Assembly: GCF_029589435.1 (NCBI RefSeq)
Contig: NZ_JARRAG010000001.1
Location: 1,602,808-1,666,807 of the forward strand
DNA: 64,000 nt
Source: Paludisphaera mucosa
GTDB taxonomy: Bacteria; Planctomycetota; Planctomycetia; Isosphaerales; Isosphaeraceae
Direction of reading: 5' to 3'
The translations under genes and the position numbers were made by a program. The notes beneath the pieces were generated by a model. The model did not search any database, was not told the origin of the DNA, and was given only the letters and a program-made list of their open reading frames with translations. Every line of letters starts with the position of its first letter. Within the stretch, counting starts at the first letter, position 1. Positions 45,874-55,452 of the stretch are shown piece by piece.

Positions 45874-47274
45874 ATGCATCTGCCCCACGACCCCGCCCCG
45901 GCCCCCTCGCTCGCGGGCGACGCCCCCTGGTGGCGCGACCTGACCGGCTACCAGTGGTTCGTCTTCCTCGTCGCCACGCTGGGCTGGCTGTTCGACACGA
46001 TGGACCAGCAGCTCTTCAACCTGGCCCGCGTGCCGGCCGTCTCCGAGCTGCTGGGCGCGACCCCCGGCGCGCCCGGGGGCGAGGTCTCGTTCTACGCCGG
46101 CGTGACGACCTGCATCTTCATGCTCGGCTGGGCCACGGGGGGCATCTTCTTCGGGATCCTGGGAGACAAGGTCGGCCGGGCGAAGACCATGATGTTGACC
46201 ATCCTGACCTATTCCGCCTTCACCGGCCTGAGCGCGCTCTCGAAGGGGGTCTGGGACTTCGCCGCCTACCGGTTCCTGACCGGGCTGGGCGTGGGCGGAC
46301 AGTTCGCCGTGGGCGTCTCGCTGGTGGCCGAGGTCATGTCCGACCGCGCCCGGCCCCACGCCCTGGGGTGGCTCCAGGCGCTCTCGGCGGTGGGGAACAT
46401 GATGGCGGCGGTGATCGGCATCAGCCTGGGCAAGCTGCAGGCGGCCGGCTACGTCGCCAGCTCGTGGCGGGCGATGTTCCTGGTCGGACTGCTGCCTTCT
46501 CTGCTGGCGATCCCGGTCTTCCTGAAGCTCAAGGAACCCGAGCGCTGGAAGGCGGCCGTCCGGAAGGAAGACGACCCCGACCTCGGGACGGCTCCCACGC
46601 GGAAGCTGGGCTCGGTCGCCGAGCTGTTCACCGACCCGCGATGGCGGCGGAACACGATCGTCGGCATGATCCTGGCGTTCTCGGGCGTCGTCGGCCTGTG
46701 GGGGATCGGCGTCTTCAGCAACGACCTCAGCCAGCTCGTCCTCCGCAAGCACTATCGGGAGGCCAACCTCTCGCCCCAGGAGATCTCCGGGAAGCTCACC
46801 TTCTGGGCCGGCATGACGCTCTTGATGTTCAACGCGGGGGCCTTCTTCGGCATCCAGGGGTTCGCCAAAATCACGCAAAGGATCGGCCGGCGGCCGGCGT
46901 TCGCGATCTCGTTCGTGCTCGCCGGCCTGTCGACGGCCGCTTCGTTCTGGCTGCTGAACGAGTTCTGGCAGATCTTCGTATTCGTCCCTCTGATGGGCTT
47001 CTGCCAGCTCGCCCTCTTCGGCGGCTACGCGATCTACTTCCCCGAGCTGTTCCCGACCCGCCTGCGCAGCACCGGGATCTCGTTCTGCTACAACGTCGGC
47101 CGGTTCGTCGCCGCCTCGGGCCCGTTCGCCCTGGGCTACCTCACCAGCACCGTCTTCGCCGGCCGCCCCGAGCCCATGCGCTACGCCGGCGTCGCCATGT
47201 GCGGCGTCTTCATCTTCGGCCTGCTCGCCCTGCCGTTCGCCCCCGAGACCCAGGGCAAGCCGCTGCCGGAGTGA
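45874..47274 (+). CDS. MFS transporter, sugar/organic-acid type
   Basis: 466 residues, 12 membrane segments expected. Motif A GDKVGRAKTM follows TM2; YRFLTGLGVGGQFAVG matches the sugar porter/aromatic acid:H+ symporter class; LFPTRLRSTGISFCYNVGR near TM11 is typical. The start is the ATG before HLPHDPAPA, after which the first membrane segment begins near residue 28 (WFVFLVATLGWLFD). The substrate is not predictable. Confidence 0.9.
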   Translation: MHLPHDPAPAPSLAGDAPWWRDLTGYQWFVFLVATLGWLFDTMDQQLFNLARVPAVSELLGATPGAPGGEVSFYAGVTTCIFMLGWATGGIFFGILGDKVGRAKTMMLTILTYSAFTGLSALSKGVWDFAAYRFLTGLGVGGQFAVGVSLVAEVMSDRARPHALGWLQALSAVGNMMAAVIGISLGKLQAAGYVASSWRAMFLVGLLPSLLAIPVFLKLKEPERWKAAVRKEDDPDLGTAPTRKLGSVAELFTDPRWRRNTIVGMILAFSGVVGLWGIGVFSNDLSQLVLRKHYREANLSPQEISGKLTFWAGMTLLMFNAGAFFGIQGFAKITQRIGRRPAFAISFVLAGLSTAASFWLLNEFWQIFVFVPLMGFCQLALFGGYAIYFPELFPTRLRSTGISFCYNVGRFVAASGPFALGYLTSTVFAGRPEPMRYAGVAMCGVFIFGLLALPFAPETQGKPLPE

Positions 47275-47287
47275 GGACGGAGCAGGG

Positions 47288-47318
47288 GGCCCGGGCGGCA
47301 AAAGGTCGCCGCCGGGCC
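47288..47318. terminator. Bidirectional terminator-like hairpin
   Basis: Arms GGCCCGGGCGGC (47288-47299) and GCCGCCGGGCC (47308-47318) pair over 11 bp with one bulged G. It sits between two convergent stop codons, 60 bp apart, so it can serve both transcripts. Confidence 0.6.
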
Positions 47319-47334
47319 TTGCATGCGTCGGCCG

Positions 47335-48615
47335 TCACTCGGGCTTGGTCGGCGTCTCGGACATCTTCGTATTGAACGATCCCTTGCGGCCGATGAAGAG
47401 GCGGTCGCCGGGGAAGATCTGGTAATTGGTCCGGGTCTCCCCGCGTACGATGATCCCCTTGAGATCCACCGAATAGGTCCTGGGCGGTTTGCCATTGCGC
47501 CCCGGTCGCACGAGGATGACGTCGCCGGAATCCCCAGACGAGACCAGGCCGCCGGCGTACTGGATGGCGTCGAGGACCGTCTCGTTGCCTGTGATAGGGA
47601 GCTTTCCCGGCGCGGCGACGTCGCCCAGGACGAAGTAGTTCTTGCTGTTGTAGGCCGTCACGTCGACGAACACGCGGTCGTTCTCCTGCGGCGGAGCCGG
47701 CCGCCAGTTGATCGGGTCGTCCAGGTCGAAAGCCGGCCGGACCCCAACAAAAGGTTCCTCGAGATTCGCGGGCCTGGGCTTCGTCTCCACCTCGATGCGG
47801 ATCGTGACCTCGCCCTGCGTCGTGACGCTGATCGCCTTCGCGGGCTCCTCGGCTGGAGCGGGCGTGGCTTCGGCCGGCTGTTCTCCGGGCTCCTGGAACG
47901 GGCCGGGGAGCGCCACCCGGGCGAAATAGTTCTTCTGGGCCGAGCCCCCTTGCCGCCATCGTCGCGTCAGGGAGTCCGTCCGGCTGGACTCATAGGTTCG
48001 AAGCCAGTCCCGCCATTCGACGGAGCCCTGCACCCTGGCCACCTTCCATTTCGCTTCGCTCAGAAGGGCCGCCTGAGGCGGTCCGCACTGGGGCGGGGAC
48101 GGCCGGGTCGGCTCGGGCCGATGTAGTTCGAGCGGGTTGGACGCCTCCTCCCGAAGCCCGAGGACATCGTCCGAGAGGTAGCTTCTCAGATGCTTGATGA
48201 TCTTGACCTTCGCCTGCTCGATCGTGAGCCCCCGGACGTGGACCTCTCCGTAGAAGCCCAGGGTGATGGATCCGTCGGGCCGCACCAGCCGCTCGCCGGA
48301 GATCGGGCGGGCCGGCAACGCCTCCAGGACCTCGATCAGGATCAGGTCGGGGGGCTCGATCCGGTAGGGGGGCTGGTCGATCATCGCCCCCTCGTGGGGC
48401 GGCGGGTCGGGGATGTCGGGCTCGGGCTTGGGGGTCAGGTCGTAGGCCTCGATGACCTTGGTGATCTGCTTCTCGATCGACTCCTTCTCGGCCGGTGGCG
48501 CCTGGGCGGGCTCGGGCTTGGCCTCCTGTCCCGAGACGGGGACGAGGGGCAGGGCGAGGCCGGCCCCGGCGGCGACGGCCGCGAGAAGCCAGGGCGGGGC
48601 GGGGGATCGAGTCAT
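47335..48615 (-). CDS. Polysaccharide biosynthesis/export protein (Wza-like, SLBB)
   Basis: 426 residues. A signal peptide ends near VSGQEA (residue 30). The Poly_export domain (about 82-148, PYRIEPPDLILIEVLEALP and RPDGSITLGFYG) is followed by an insertion of about 165 residues rich in Pro/Glu, then an SLBB domain (YFVLGDVAAPGKLPITGNETVLDAI, about 325-357). It should form the outer-membrane conduit or a periplasmic collar for exopolysaccharide export. No polymerase or tyrosine kinase genes are adjacent. Confidence 0.88.
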   Translation of the reverse strand: MTRSPAPPWLLAAVAAGAGLALPLVPVSGQEAKPEPAQAPPAEKESIEKQITKVIEAYDLTPKPEPDIPDPPPHEGAMIDQPPYRIEPPDLILIEVLEALPARPISGERLVRPDGSITLGFYGEVHVRGLTIEQAKVKIIKHLRSYLSDDVLGLREEASNPLELHRPEPTRPSPPQCGPPQAALLSEAKWKVARVQGSVEWRDWLRTYESSRTDSLTRRWRQGGSAQKNYFARVALPGPFQEPGEQPAEATPAPAEEPAKAISVTTQGEVTIRIEVETKPRPANLEEPFVGVRPAFDLDDPINWRPAPPQENDRVFVDVTAYNSKNYFVLGDVAAPGKLPITGNETVLDAIQYAGGLVSSGDSGDVILVRPGRNGKPPRTYSVDLKGIIVRGETRTNYQIFPGDRLFIGRKGSFNTKMSETPTKPE

Positions 48616-48900
48616 GGCGTGTTTCCCGGGTGATCGACGGGGCGGGACGGCCGCTCAGGCATGATCCTGAAGGACCCTTCAGGACGAAGCAAGCGAAAAA
48701 CGTCCCGGTCGAGCCGGGCCCGGGGGCGACGAGTCCTTGCCGCACCCGCTCCCGAGAGCCGACAATCGACGGCGTCGGGGCGTCGATCCGCCCGAATCGG
48801 CCGCGGGACGCGGGAAGGCCTCAAGCAAAGCGCGGCGTAAACGAAGACTCTCCGGCTGGACGAACGGTCGTCCGTACACTCCCTCTGGGACATCGCACGC

Positions 48901-49950
48901 ATGGAATCCTTATCGTTTGAAGACATGGCGCGACGCCGCCGCCAGGGCCCGCCCAGCGAGGCCTGGCGGCGGTACCTCCCGTTCATCCCCTGGGTGCTGG
49001 GGGGGCTGGTCGCGATCTTCCTGATCTCGGACTTCAGCTACACCGTCGAGCCCCACGAGCAGGCCGTGGTGCTCCGCTTCGGCGCGTACAAGGCGACGAC
49101 GATGCCGGGGCTGCACTTCAAAATCCCCATCGTCGACCAGGTGATGAAGGTCAGCGTCGAGGAGCACGGGCTCTCGCTCCCGTTCAGCCCGGTCGGCCAG
49201 ATGGGGCCGGGCCGGGTCGACTCGAACCTCCTCCGAGCCCGCCAGGTGCAGACCGACCCCGACGACGACGAGACCCTGATGCTCACCGGCGACCTCAACA
49301 CGGCCTCGGTCGAGTGGACCGTGCAGTGGCGGGTGACCGAGCCGTCGAACTACCTCTTCAAATTCCCCATCGGCGCGGACGACCAGGCGGCCGGCGAACT
49401 GCTGACCTACGTCTCGCGCACGGTCATGAACCGGCTCGTCGGCGACTACTCATTCGACGAGATGATCGGCCCCAAGCGCGGGGACATCGCCGTGCAGGCC
49501 CGCGACGACTCCCAGCGCATCCTCGACGCGTACGACTGCGGCATCACCGTGACGGCCCTGCAGATGCAGCGGGTGATCCCTCCCGACCGCGTGAAGCCCT
49601 CGTTCGACCGGGTCAACGCCTCGATCCAGCTCAAGCAGAAGCTGGAGAACGAGGCCGAGTCGACCCGCAACAAGCTGATCCCCGAGGCTCGCGCCAACCG
49701 CGACAAGCTGATCCGCGAGGCCGAGGGCTACGCCTCCCGCACCAAGGCCGAGGCGCAAGGCGAGATCGAGGCCCTTCTCGCCCGCTACCACGCCTACCAG
49801 CGCGCCCCCGACGTCACCCGCCAGCGGCTCTACATCGAGGCCATGCAGGGCCTGTTCGAGTCGGTGAAGGACAAGACGATCATCGACGCCGACCTCAACC
49901 GCGCCCTGCCGATCCTGAACCTCAACGAGAAGGGGGGGATCGCCAAATGA
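48901..49950 (+). CDS. hflK: HflK-like SPFH membrane protein
   Basis: 349 residues. One N-terminal membrane segment (WVLGGLVAIFLISDF, about 24-38) is followed by an SPFH/Band 7 domain (TVEPHEQAVVLRFG, WTVQWRVTEPSNY) and a helical C-terminal region with repeated Glu/Ala/Lys (ENEAESTRNKLIPEARANRD). Family members cap the FtsH protease with HflC. ATG 48901 is used; the next gene starts inside its stop codon. Confidence 0.9.
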   Translation: MESLSFEDMARRRRQGPPSEAWRRYLPFIPWVLGGLVAIFLISDFSYTVEPHEQAVVLRFGAYKATTMPGLHFKIPIVDQVMKVSVEEHGLSLPFSPVGQMGPGRVDSNLLRARQVQTDPDDDETLMLTGDLNTASVEWTVQWRVTEPSNYLFKFPIGADDQAAGELLTYVSRTVMNRLVGDYSFDEMIGPKRGDIAVQARDDSQRILDAYDCGITVTALQMQRVIPPDRVKPSFDRVNASIQLKQKLENEAESTRNKLIPEARANRDKLIREAEGYASRTKAEAQGEIEALLARYHAYQRAPDVTRQRLYIEAMQGLFESVKDKTIIDADLNRALPILNLNEKGGIAK

Positions 49951-51095
49951 CGCCCCGCCAACGCCTCGCCGCCCTCATCGGCCTCGCCCTGGTCCTCGCC
50001 ATCCCGGTCGCGCGCAGCGTCTGCTACGTGGTGAACGAGCGCGAGCTGGCCGTCCTGCTCCAGTTCGGCGAGCCGGTCGCCAGCCGGACCCGGCCCGGCC
50101 TCTACTTCAAGACCCCGTTCATCCAGGAAGTCCTGCGGCTGCCCAAGACCCTGCAGATCTGGCACGGCGACCAGCAGGCCAAGCTCGTCGACGTCCCCAC
50201 GGCCGACGGCAAGAAGATCGAGGTCACGCTCTGGGCCGTCTGGCGGATCACCGACCCCGTGAAGTTCGTCCGCACCCTCCGCACCCTGGAGAACGGCGAG
50301 TCGCGCGTGAAGGCCTTCGTCCGCAGCACGGCGCGCGACACGATCACGACCCACAACCTCGCCGAGCTGATCCGCAGCACCGACCGCAAGATGACGTACA
50401 CCCTGGGCCTCCCCCCGGAAGTCGTCGCGGCCGCCTCGCGCGACGCCGCCGCCCGGCCCAAGGACCCGAACAAGCCCGCCGACGCCGTGACTTCCACCGA
50501 CCCCGACGTGCCCGACTTCCTCGTCCCCCCCGAGGCCCGCGAGCCGGTCTCGCTGGGCCGCCTCAAGATCATGGAGCAGATCAAGCAGACCGCCAGCAAC
50601 GCGCTGCTGGAGGACGGCCGCAAGGACGGCGACTCCCAGGGCCGAGGCGTCGAGCTGGTCGACGTCGGCATCTCTCGGGTCGAGTTCGTCCCCCAGGTCC
50701 GCGAGGCCGCCTTCGACCGCGCCATCTCGCTCATGGAGGCGATCGCCGCCAAGGCCATCGCCGAGGGCGAGCAGCGCAAGAAGGAGATCATCAACCGCAC
50801 CGGGGCCGAGGTCTCGAAGATCGAGGGCGAGGGCAAGCAGGAGGCCAACGTCCTGCGAGGCAAGGTCGACGCCGAGGTCATCGACGACTACGCCAAGGCC
50901 ATCCGCGAGTCGGGCGACTTCTACAACTTCAGCCGCACCCTCGAAGCCTACAAGACGGCCTTCAAGGGCGAGACCCGCCTCATCCTCACCACCGACGGCG
51001 AGCTGCTGAAGATGATCAAGACGCTTGAGCCCGCCAAGCCCCCCAAGTCCGACGCCCCCTCAGTCACCGCCGCGGAAAATCCCCCAAAGCCCTGA
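49947..51095 (+). CDS. hflC: HflC-like SPFH membrane protein
   Basis: 382 residues starting at the ATGA overlap with hflK. N-terminal membrane anchor (LAALIGLALVLAIPVARSV), SPFH domain (NERELAVLLQFGEP, WAVWRITDPVKFV) and a C-terminal coiled coil (EGEQRKKEIINRTGAEVSKI). Between about 155 and 205 there is a Pro/Asp-rich insertion absent from E. coli HflC. With HflK it should form the membrane cage that restrains FtsH. Confidence 0.9.
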   Translation: MTPRQRLAALIGLALVLAIPVARSVCYVVNERELAVLLQFGEPVASRTRPGLYFKTPFIQEVLRLPKTLQIWHGDQQAKLVDVPTADGKKIEVTLWAVWRITDPVKFVRTLRTLENGESRVKAFVRSTARDTITTHNLAELIRSTDRKMTYTLGLPPEVVAAASRDAAARPKDPNKPADAVTSTDPDVPDFLVPPEAREPVSLGRLKIMEQIKQTASNALLEDGRKDGDSQGRGVELVDVGISRVEFVPQVREAAFDRAISLMEAIAAKAIAEGEQRKKEIINRTGAEVSKIEGEGKQEANVLRGKVDAEVIDDYAKAIRESGDFYNFSRTLEAYKTAFKGETRLILTTDGELLKMIKTLEPAKPPKSDAPSVTAAENPPKP

Positions 51096-51106
51096 AAGCC
51101 GAACCC

Positions 51107-51140
51107 CCGACCTCCCGATGGGCGTACCATGGGAGGTCGG
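51107..51140 (+). terminator. Terminator hairpin after hflKC
   Basis: A perfect 10-bp stem (51107-51116 with 51131-51140, arm CCGACCTCCC) continues inside as ATGG/CCAT. It begins 12 bp after the hflC stop. The rest of the 334-bp gap to the next gene (51096-51429) holds no gene that I recognise. Confidence 0.65.
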
Positions 51141-51429
51141 AACCCCCTCTCCTCGGTCCGATATTCGCGGGTCGCACCCGAATATGCGAGGCGAAGGATG
51201 ATGGACGGGCTCACCGCCGGGTCGTGCGATCGAAGCCCCTCGTCGGGGGCTTACGATCGCCGGCCCGTCCTCGTTTCTCCGTCGAATCGAAAAATACGCC
51301 CGGGTCCGCACATCTGCCATTCGAGCCGAAGCCTCCACACGGTATGCTGGAGAGATCGATGAAATTTCTTTCATCATCCATCCCGCCGATCGCCCACGTC
51401 GGTCGCGGGGGTTGAGCCGAGGAGCGATC

Positions 51430-52851
51430 ATGCCTGCCATTGGTGAGTCCGCCCCCCCCCAGTCGCAGCCCTCGCAGGAACCTCGCCAGGTCCACCCCGA
51501 CGCCCAGGCTTCGGCGCAAGGTGGCCGGGGTTCGTCCAGCTTACGACGGACGGCCGTCCTGTTGACGCTGGCGATCGTCGGGGGAGGTAGTTACTTCGTC
51601 TACGCCGGCAAGACTCCGAAGGAATGGCGCGAGGCCGTGACCCGCGTCTGGACTTCCCACCCCGCCAGCCCGGGAGCGGAGCCGGCCGCGCCCGCGAGGC
51701 TTGAGAAGAAACCGAGCAAGCCCTGGAACGGGCTCGTCGACCTCGACGACGAGCAGATCGCCTCGATCGGCGTCCTGGTCGTCCCGGTCCGGGCGCAGAC
51801 CGAGCCGATCAAGCTGGAGCTGACCGGGCGCACCGCCTACAACGAGAACTCGCTCACCAAGATCCGCCCCCGGTTCGACACCCTGGTCGTGGGCGTGCTC
51901 GCCGAGAAGGGCCGCCGCGTCAAGAAGGGGGACCCGCTGGTCGAGCTTTACAGCACCGAGCTGGCCTCGGCCAAGAACCGCTACCAGATCAACTACGTCC
52001 AGTGGCAGCACGACCTCCGGTTCCTCAAGGTCCGCGAGAAGCTCGTCAAGACCGGGGCCATCTCCGAGCAGACCTACGTCGACACGATCAACGAGGAGAG
52101 CAAGAGCCGGCTCGACTATTTGACCGCATGGGAGAACCTGCGCATCCTCGGCGTCCCCGAGACCGAGATCGACCCCCTGACCGCCCACCTCGGCGAGGCC
52201 TCCTCGGCCGGCGACCTGCTCAACGTCGCGGACAAGGCCAAGATGACCCTCCGTTCGCCCGTCGACGGCATCGTCATCCAGCGCGAGGTGGTGCCGGGCA
52301 ACCTCTACGACAACAACGACGTCCTCCTCGTCGTCGCCCCCCTGGACCAGCTCTGGGTCTGGGCCAACGTCTACGAGCGCGATCAGGCCAAGGTGAAGCT
52401 CGGCCAGCGGATGAACATCCAGTTCCCGTTCCTGGATCGCACCTTCGCCGGCACGGTCGAGTACGTCTCCAGCGAGGTCTCCAAGGACTCGCGCGCGATC
52501 CAGGTCCGCGCCTCGATCCCCAACCCGGACTCCCAGCTCAAGGCCGACATGCTGGTGCGGACCGTGCTCGACGTCCCGCCGATCGCCGGCCAGACCGTCA
52601 TCCCCCGCGTCTCGATGGTGATGCTCCACGGCGAGCCCTTCGTCTTCGTCCGCAATCCCGCGGCCGAGAAAGACGTCAAGACCAAGCTCTTCGAGCGGCG
52701 GCGGATCACCCCCGCTCAGGAGAACACCGACACCGTCATCGTCCACGACGGCCTGAAGGACGGCGAGGAAGTCGTCTCCAACGGCAGCCTCATCCTCGCA
52801 CAGCTCTACGAGGACCGGCAAATCAGCGCCTCCGGGACGCCTCCCGAATGA
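51430..52851 (+). CDS. RND-type efflux periplasmic adaptor
   Basis: 473 residues from ATG 51430, preceded by GAGGAG five bases upstream (an in-frame TTG 18 bp earlier lacks this). A membrane segment at about 39-55 (TAVLLTLAIVGGGSYFV) anchors it. The lipoyl/barrel-sandwich halves (VLAEKGRRVKKGDPLVEL and TLRSPVDGIVIQREVVPG) flank a helical hairpin (residues 175-260), followed by beta-barrel and membrane-proximal domains, as in CusB/HlyD-type adaptors. The matching inner-membrane pump is not adjacent, which is unusual. Confidence 0.88.
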   Translation: MPAIGESAPPQSQPSQEPRQVHPDAQASAQGGRGSSSLRRTAVLLTLAIVGGGSYFVYAGKTPKEWREAVTRVWTSHPASPGAEPAAPARLEKKPSKPWNGLVDLDDEQIASIGVLVVPVRAQTEPIKLELTGRTAYNENSLTKIRPRFDTLVVGVLAEKGRRVKKGDPLVELYSTELASAKNRYQINYVQWQHDLRFLKVREKLVKTGAISEQTYVDTINEESKSRLDYLTAWENLRILGVPETEIDPLTAHLGEASSAGDLLNVADKAKMTLRSPVDGIVIQREVVPGNLYDNNDVLLVVAPLDQLWVWANVYERDQAKVKLGQRMNIQFPFLDRTFAGTVEYVSSEVSKDSRAIQVRASIPNPDSQLKADMLVRTVLDVPPIAGQTVIPRVSMVMLHGEPFVFVRNPAAEKDVKTKLFERRRITPAQENTDTVIVHDGLKDGEEVVSNGSLILAQLYEDRQISASGTPPE

Positions 52852-53049
52852 CGCTGCTCGCCCGTTCCGGCGCAGTCGTCGTAATCAACACGATCGTCAA
52901 AATCGCTGCACCTGGCCGACACATGGCGAGATCCCGTAAAGGTATAGGAACTTTAGGCAAAATGGATTGATTGCGAAGCTTGGTGCGTTAAGGTTGTACC
53001 AGTCGGCGAATTCGCCACGGTCCCTTTTCCCCCTTCGCGAGAACATCCG

Positions 53050-53943
53050 ATGACGGCGGCTGGTCTGTACCTGATTCTGGCGGCCTCGGTGGGGACGATC
53101 CACTCGGGCCACGACACGGTTCGGGCGGAGTGTTCCGACTGCGGAGCGGAGCAGTCCGCGGTCCAGGAGAAGGTCGTCAAGCTGCGGACGGCCTCCCTCT
53201 GGGTGGTCCGTCGCAAGGCGGCGAGGGGCCTGCGAGCCTACGACTGGGAACGTCACCCCGAGGCGGTCGAGGCGCTGGCCGACGCCGTTCTGCACGATCG
53301 CCAGTGCCTGGTGCGGCAGGAGGCGGCGGAATCGCTCGGGAAGATGAAGCCCTGTCTCCCCGTCGCCCACGAGGCCCTCGCCTGCGCGGCCGAGAGCGAC
53401 AAAAGCCTGATCGCCCGGCACGCCGCAAAAAAAGCGCTCAAGGCCGTCGGCAAGTCGTGCGTCGAGCCCTGCGACGTCTGCGGAGTCGATTCGGAGGTCA
53501 TCGAGGAGGGAATCCCTCCGTTCCGTGCCGATCCGGGCGATGCGGCCTTTCCGACGATTCCGGAAACATCCCCGATCGTCCCGGAGACCTCGCTCGATCC
53601 CCTGACGCCGACATCGCTGGAGGTCCCGGTCCTGCCTCCCACGCCCTCGCCGTTCATACCCGACCCAGACGCCCCCTTCCCGGCGCGTCCCCCCGTCGGC
53701 CGTCCCCGGATCCATCCCGAGGACGCCGTCCCGCTCACGCCTCCTAGCGCGCCGGTCGACCGTCTCAATCCCCGACCCGACGAGCTGCCGCCGACCCCCC
53801 TCGGCGACGACGCCGCGGCCCCTCGACCGGCATGGCCTTCCCAGGCCTTCGCCACCGGCTCGCGGCCTGAACGCCCGGTCCTGGGATCTCAGGCCAAGGT
53901 GGCCCGCAAGCCCGCACGGCGAGGCGACGGGCCGAAGAGATAG
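53050..53943 (+). CDS. HEAT-repeat protein with Pro-rich tail
   Basis: 297 residues. A weak signal sequence (MTAAGLYLILAASVGTIHSG) precedes HEAT-like repeats (about 40-140: WVVRRKAARGLRAYDW, RQEAAESLGKMKP, RHAAKKALKAVG). Several cysteine pairs (CSDC, CDVC) could bind metal or form disulfides. The C-terminal half is rich in Pro, Thr and Asp, probably disordered. Such proteins are common, unassigned planctomycete exported scaffolds. Confidence 0.8.
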   Translation: MTAAGLYLILAASVGTIHSGHDTVRAECSDCGAEQSAVQEKVVKLRTASLWVVRRKAARGLRAYDWERHPEAVEALADAVLHDRQCLVRQEAAESLGKMKPCLPVAHEALACAAESDKSLIARHAAKKALKAVGKSCVEPCDVCGVDSEVIEEGIPPFRADPGDAAFPTIPETSPIVPETSLDPLTPTSLEVPVLPPTPSPFIPDPDAPFPARPPVGRPRIHPEDAVPLTPPSAPVDRLNPRPDELPPTPLGDDAAAPRPAWPSQAFATGSRPERPVLGSQAKVARKPARRGDGPKR

Positions 53944-54038
53944 AGGTCGATTCGCCCCAACTTCGCTTCGTGCGCGTCAGGCCGAGCGAGCCCGATATGC
54001 TCGTGGGTGACGACTTTCCTCTCGGCAACTTGCGAAAC

Positions 54039-54066
54039 CGTCCCATTCTCTAGGATGGGGCGTTTT
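54039..54066 (+). terminator. Rho-independent-type terminator
   Basis: Arms CGTCCCAT (54039-54046) and ATGGGGCG (54055-54062) form an 8-bp stem with one G-T pair and an 8-base loop, followed by TTTT and TAGTTT. It ends the HEAT-repeat gene 95 bp downstream of its stop. The 318-bp gap 53944-54261 contains nothing else recognised. Confidence 0.6.
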
Positions 54067-54261
54067 CTAGTTTCGGAGGGCGAACGATGAATATGACTCG
54101 GGTCGAGACCACCGGCGGAGGGGAAAAACACGACACGTCTCGCGCCGGCGAAAACGCCGAATTTGCGACCTAAGTCATGAAGACGTGATTGATTGCGTCC
54201 GATGGCTTTGTTGGTCGCGGCGACGAAGGGAGCCGATCCGAAGCCAACGGCCGGGCGGCTG

Positions 54262-54633
54262 CTATTCGGTCGTCAGGTATCGGCGGATCAGGTCGGGGAG
54301 TTGGACCGTGAACTTGCTGCGCGGCATGACCTCGCGGCAGCCGGCGGCGCGGGCGGCTTCGAGGGCCTCGGCGTCGACGTGGGATCCGAAGGCGATGAAC
54401 GGCGTGTCGGCCCCGGCCTGCTCCTGGAAGAGGGCCAAATTCTCATTGGCGACGAGGGGCCCGGCGGCCAGGTCGACGAACACGGCGCGGGGTTGGATCT
54501 TGGCGATCAGGGCCGACGCCAGGTCGACGTTCCCCGCGACCTGGACGTGGGCGCCCAGCTCGCGGGCCGTGCTGGCGATCTTGACCGTGAAGAGCAGGTC
54601 GCGGCTCAGCAGGAGACCCGGTACGTCGGCCAT
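54262..54633 (-). CDS. Stand-alone pseudo-receiver protein
   Basis: 123 residues with a receiver-like alternating beta/alpha pattern. The first strand ends LLLSRD, so only one of the two acidic pocket residues remains; the VFVDLA strand keeps an Asp near 53, and the conserved Lys region reads MPRSKF. Phosphorylation is therefore doubtful and it may act as a binding protein. It lies 14 bp downstream of the HAD gene and is likely co-transcribed. Confidence 0.7.
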   Translation of the reverse strand: MADVPGLLLSRDLLFTVKIASTARELGAHVQVAGNVDLASALIAKIQPRAVFVDLAAGPLVANENLALFQEQAGADTPFIAFGSHVDAEALEAARAAGCREVMPRSKFTVQLPDLIRRYLTTE

Positions 54634-54647
54634 CGTCGGAGTTCCTT

Positions 54648-55349
54648 TCACGGGGCCGGCGCGCCGGCGAAGGTTGCGTCGATCCAGGCGGGGGTCAGCG
54701 TGGCCAGGCCGTCGATGACGGCGTCGGCGCCGGCGCGGAGCAGGTCGTCGGCGGGGTAAGTCTGTGTGATGCCCACGGCCTTCATCCCCGCCCCCTTGGC
54801 CGATTGGATCCCGGCGAGGCTGTCCTCGATCACCAGGCAGGTCTCGGCCTGGATGACCGCGCGGGGGAACTTCGCCCGCAGGGCGTCGAGGGCCTGGACG
54901 TAGCCGGCCGGGTCGGGCTTGCAGCGCAGGGCGTCCTCGGCGGCGATGATCGCGGCGACACGGTCGCGGACGCTCAGGCGCTCCAGGGCGAAGACGATCT
55001 CGGCCCGGAGGGCGCCGGAGTTGATCGCGACGGGGTAGGCTTCCTGCATGCGCCGGATGGTCTCGGCGGCCTCCGGGAAGAACTTCAGCCCTTCCGCGGC
55101 GACCTCGAAGTACCGCTTCCCCTTGCGGGCGATCATGTCGGCGATCCGGGCCGCGTCGTAGGACTGGCCGGCGTCGTCCAGGACGTGCTCGAAGCAGCCG
55201 GCGTCGTCGTAGCCGAGGTAGCGGTCGTGGTAATCCTGGTAGGTGATGACGACGCCTTCCTGCTCCAGCACCTCGCGGAACAGGTCGAAGTGGATCCATT
55301 CGTCGTCGACCAGGACGCCGTTGAAGTCGAAGATGACCGCGGAAATCAT
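54648..55349 (-). CDS. HAD-superfamily phosphatase-like protein with Asn in motif I
   Basis: 233 residues from ATG 55349 (GTG at 55361 also possible). Fold and motifs match beta-phosphoglucomutase/gph-type HAD proteins: FDFNGVLVDDE (7-17), INSGAL (motif II), KPDPAGY (motif III) and IEDSLAGIQSAKGAG (motif IV). Motif I has nucleophile Asp8 but Asn10 where the general acid Asp is expected. Catalysis may be slowed or changed. Follows the PII gene on the same strand after about 100 bp. Confidence 0.87.
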   Translation of the reverse strand: MISAVIFDFNGVLVDDEWIHFDLFREVLEQEGVVITYQDYHDRYLGYDDAGCFEHVLDDAGQSYDAARIADMIARKGKRYFEVAAEGLKFFPEAAETIRRMQEAYPVAINSGALRAEIVFALERLSVRDRVAAIIAAEDALRCKPDPAGYVQALDALRAKFPRAVIQAETCLVIEDSLAGIQSAKGAGMKAVGITQTYPADDLLRAGADAVIDGLATLTPAWIDATFAGAPAP

Positions 55350-55452
55350 GAGGTTCTTCACCGGGTGATGCGGGGGGCGTCGAGGTCGGTTCGACCCCTA
55401 AGCGGGGTAGGATGAGGCGATCGATCGCCGCGGGGCGGGCGCCGGCCGACGG

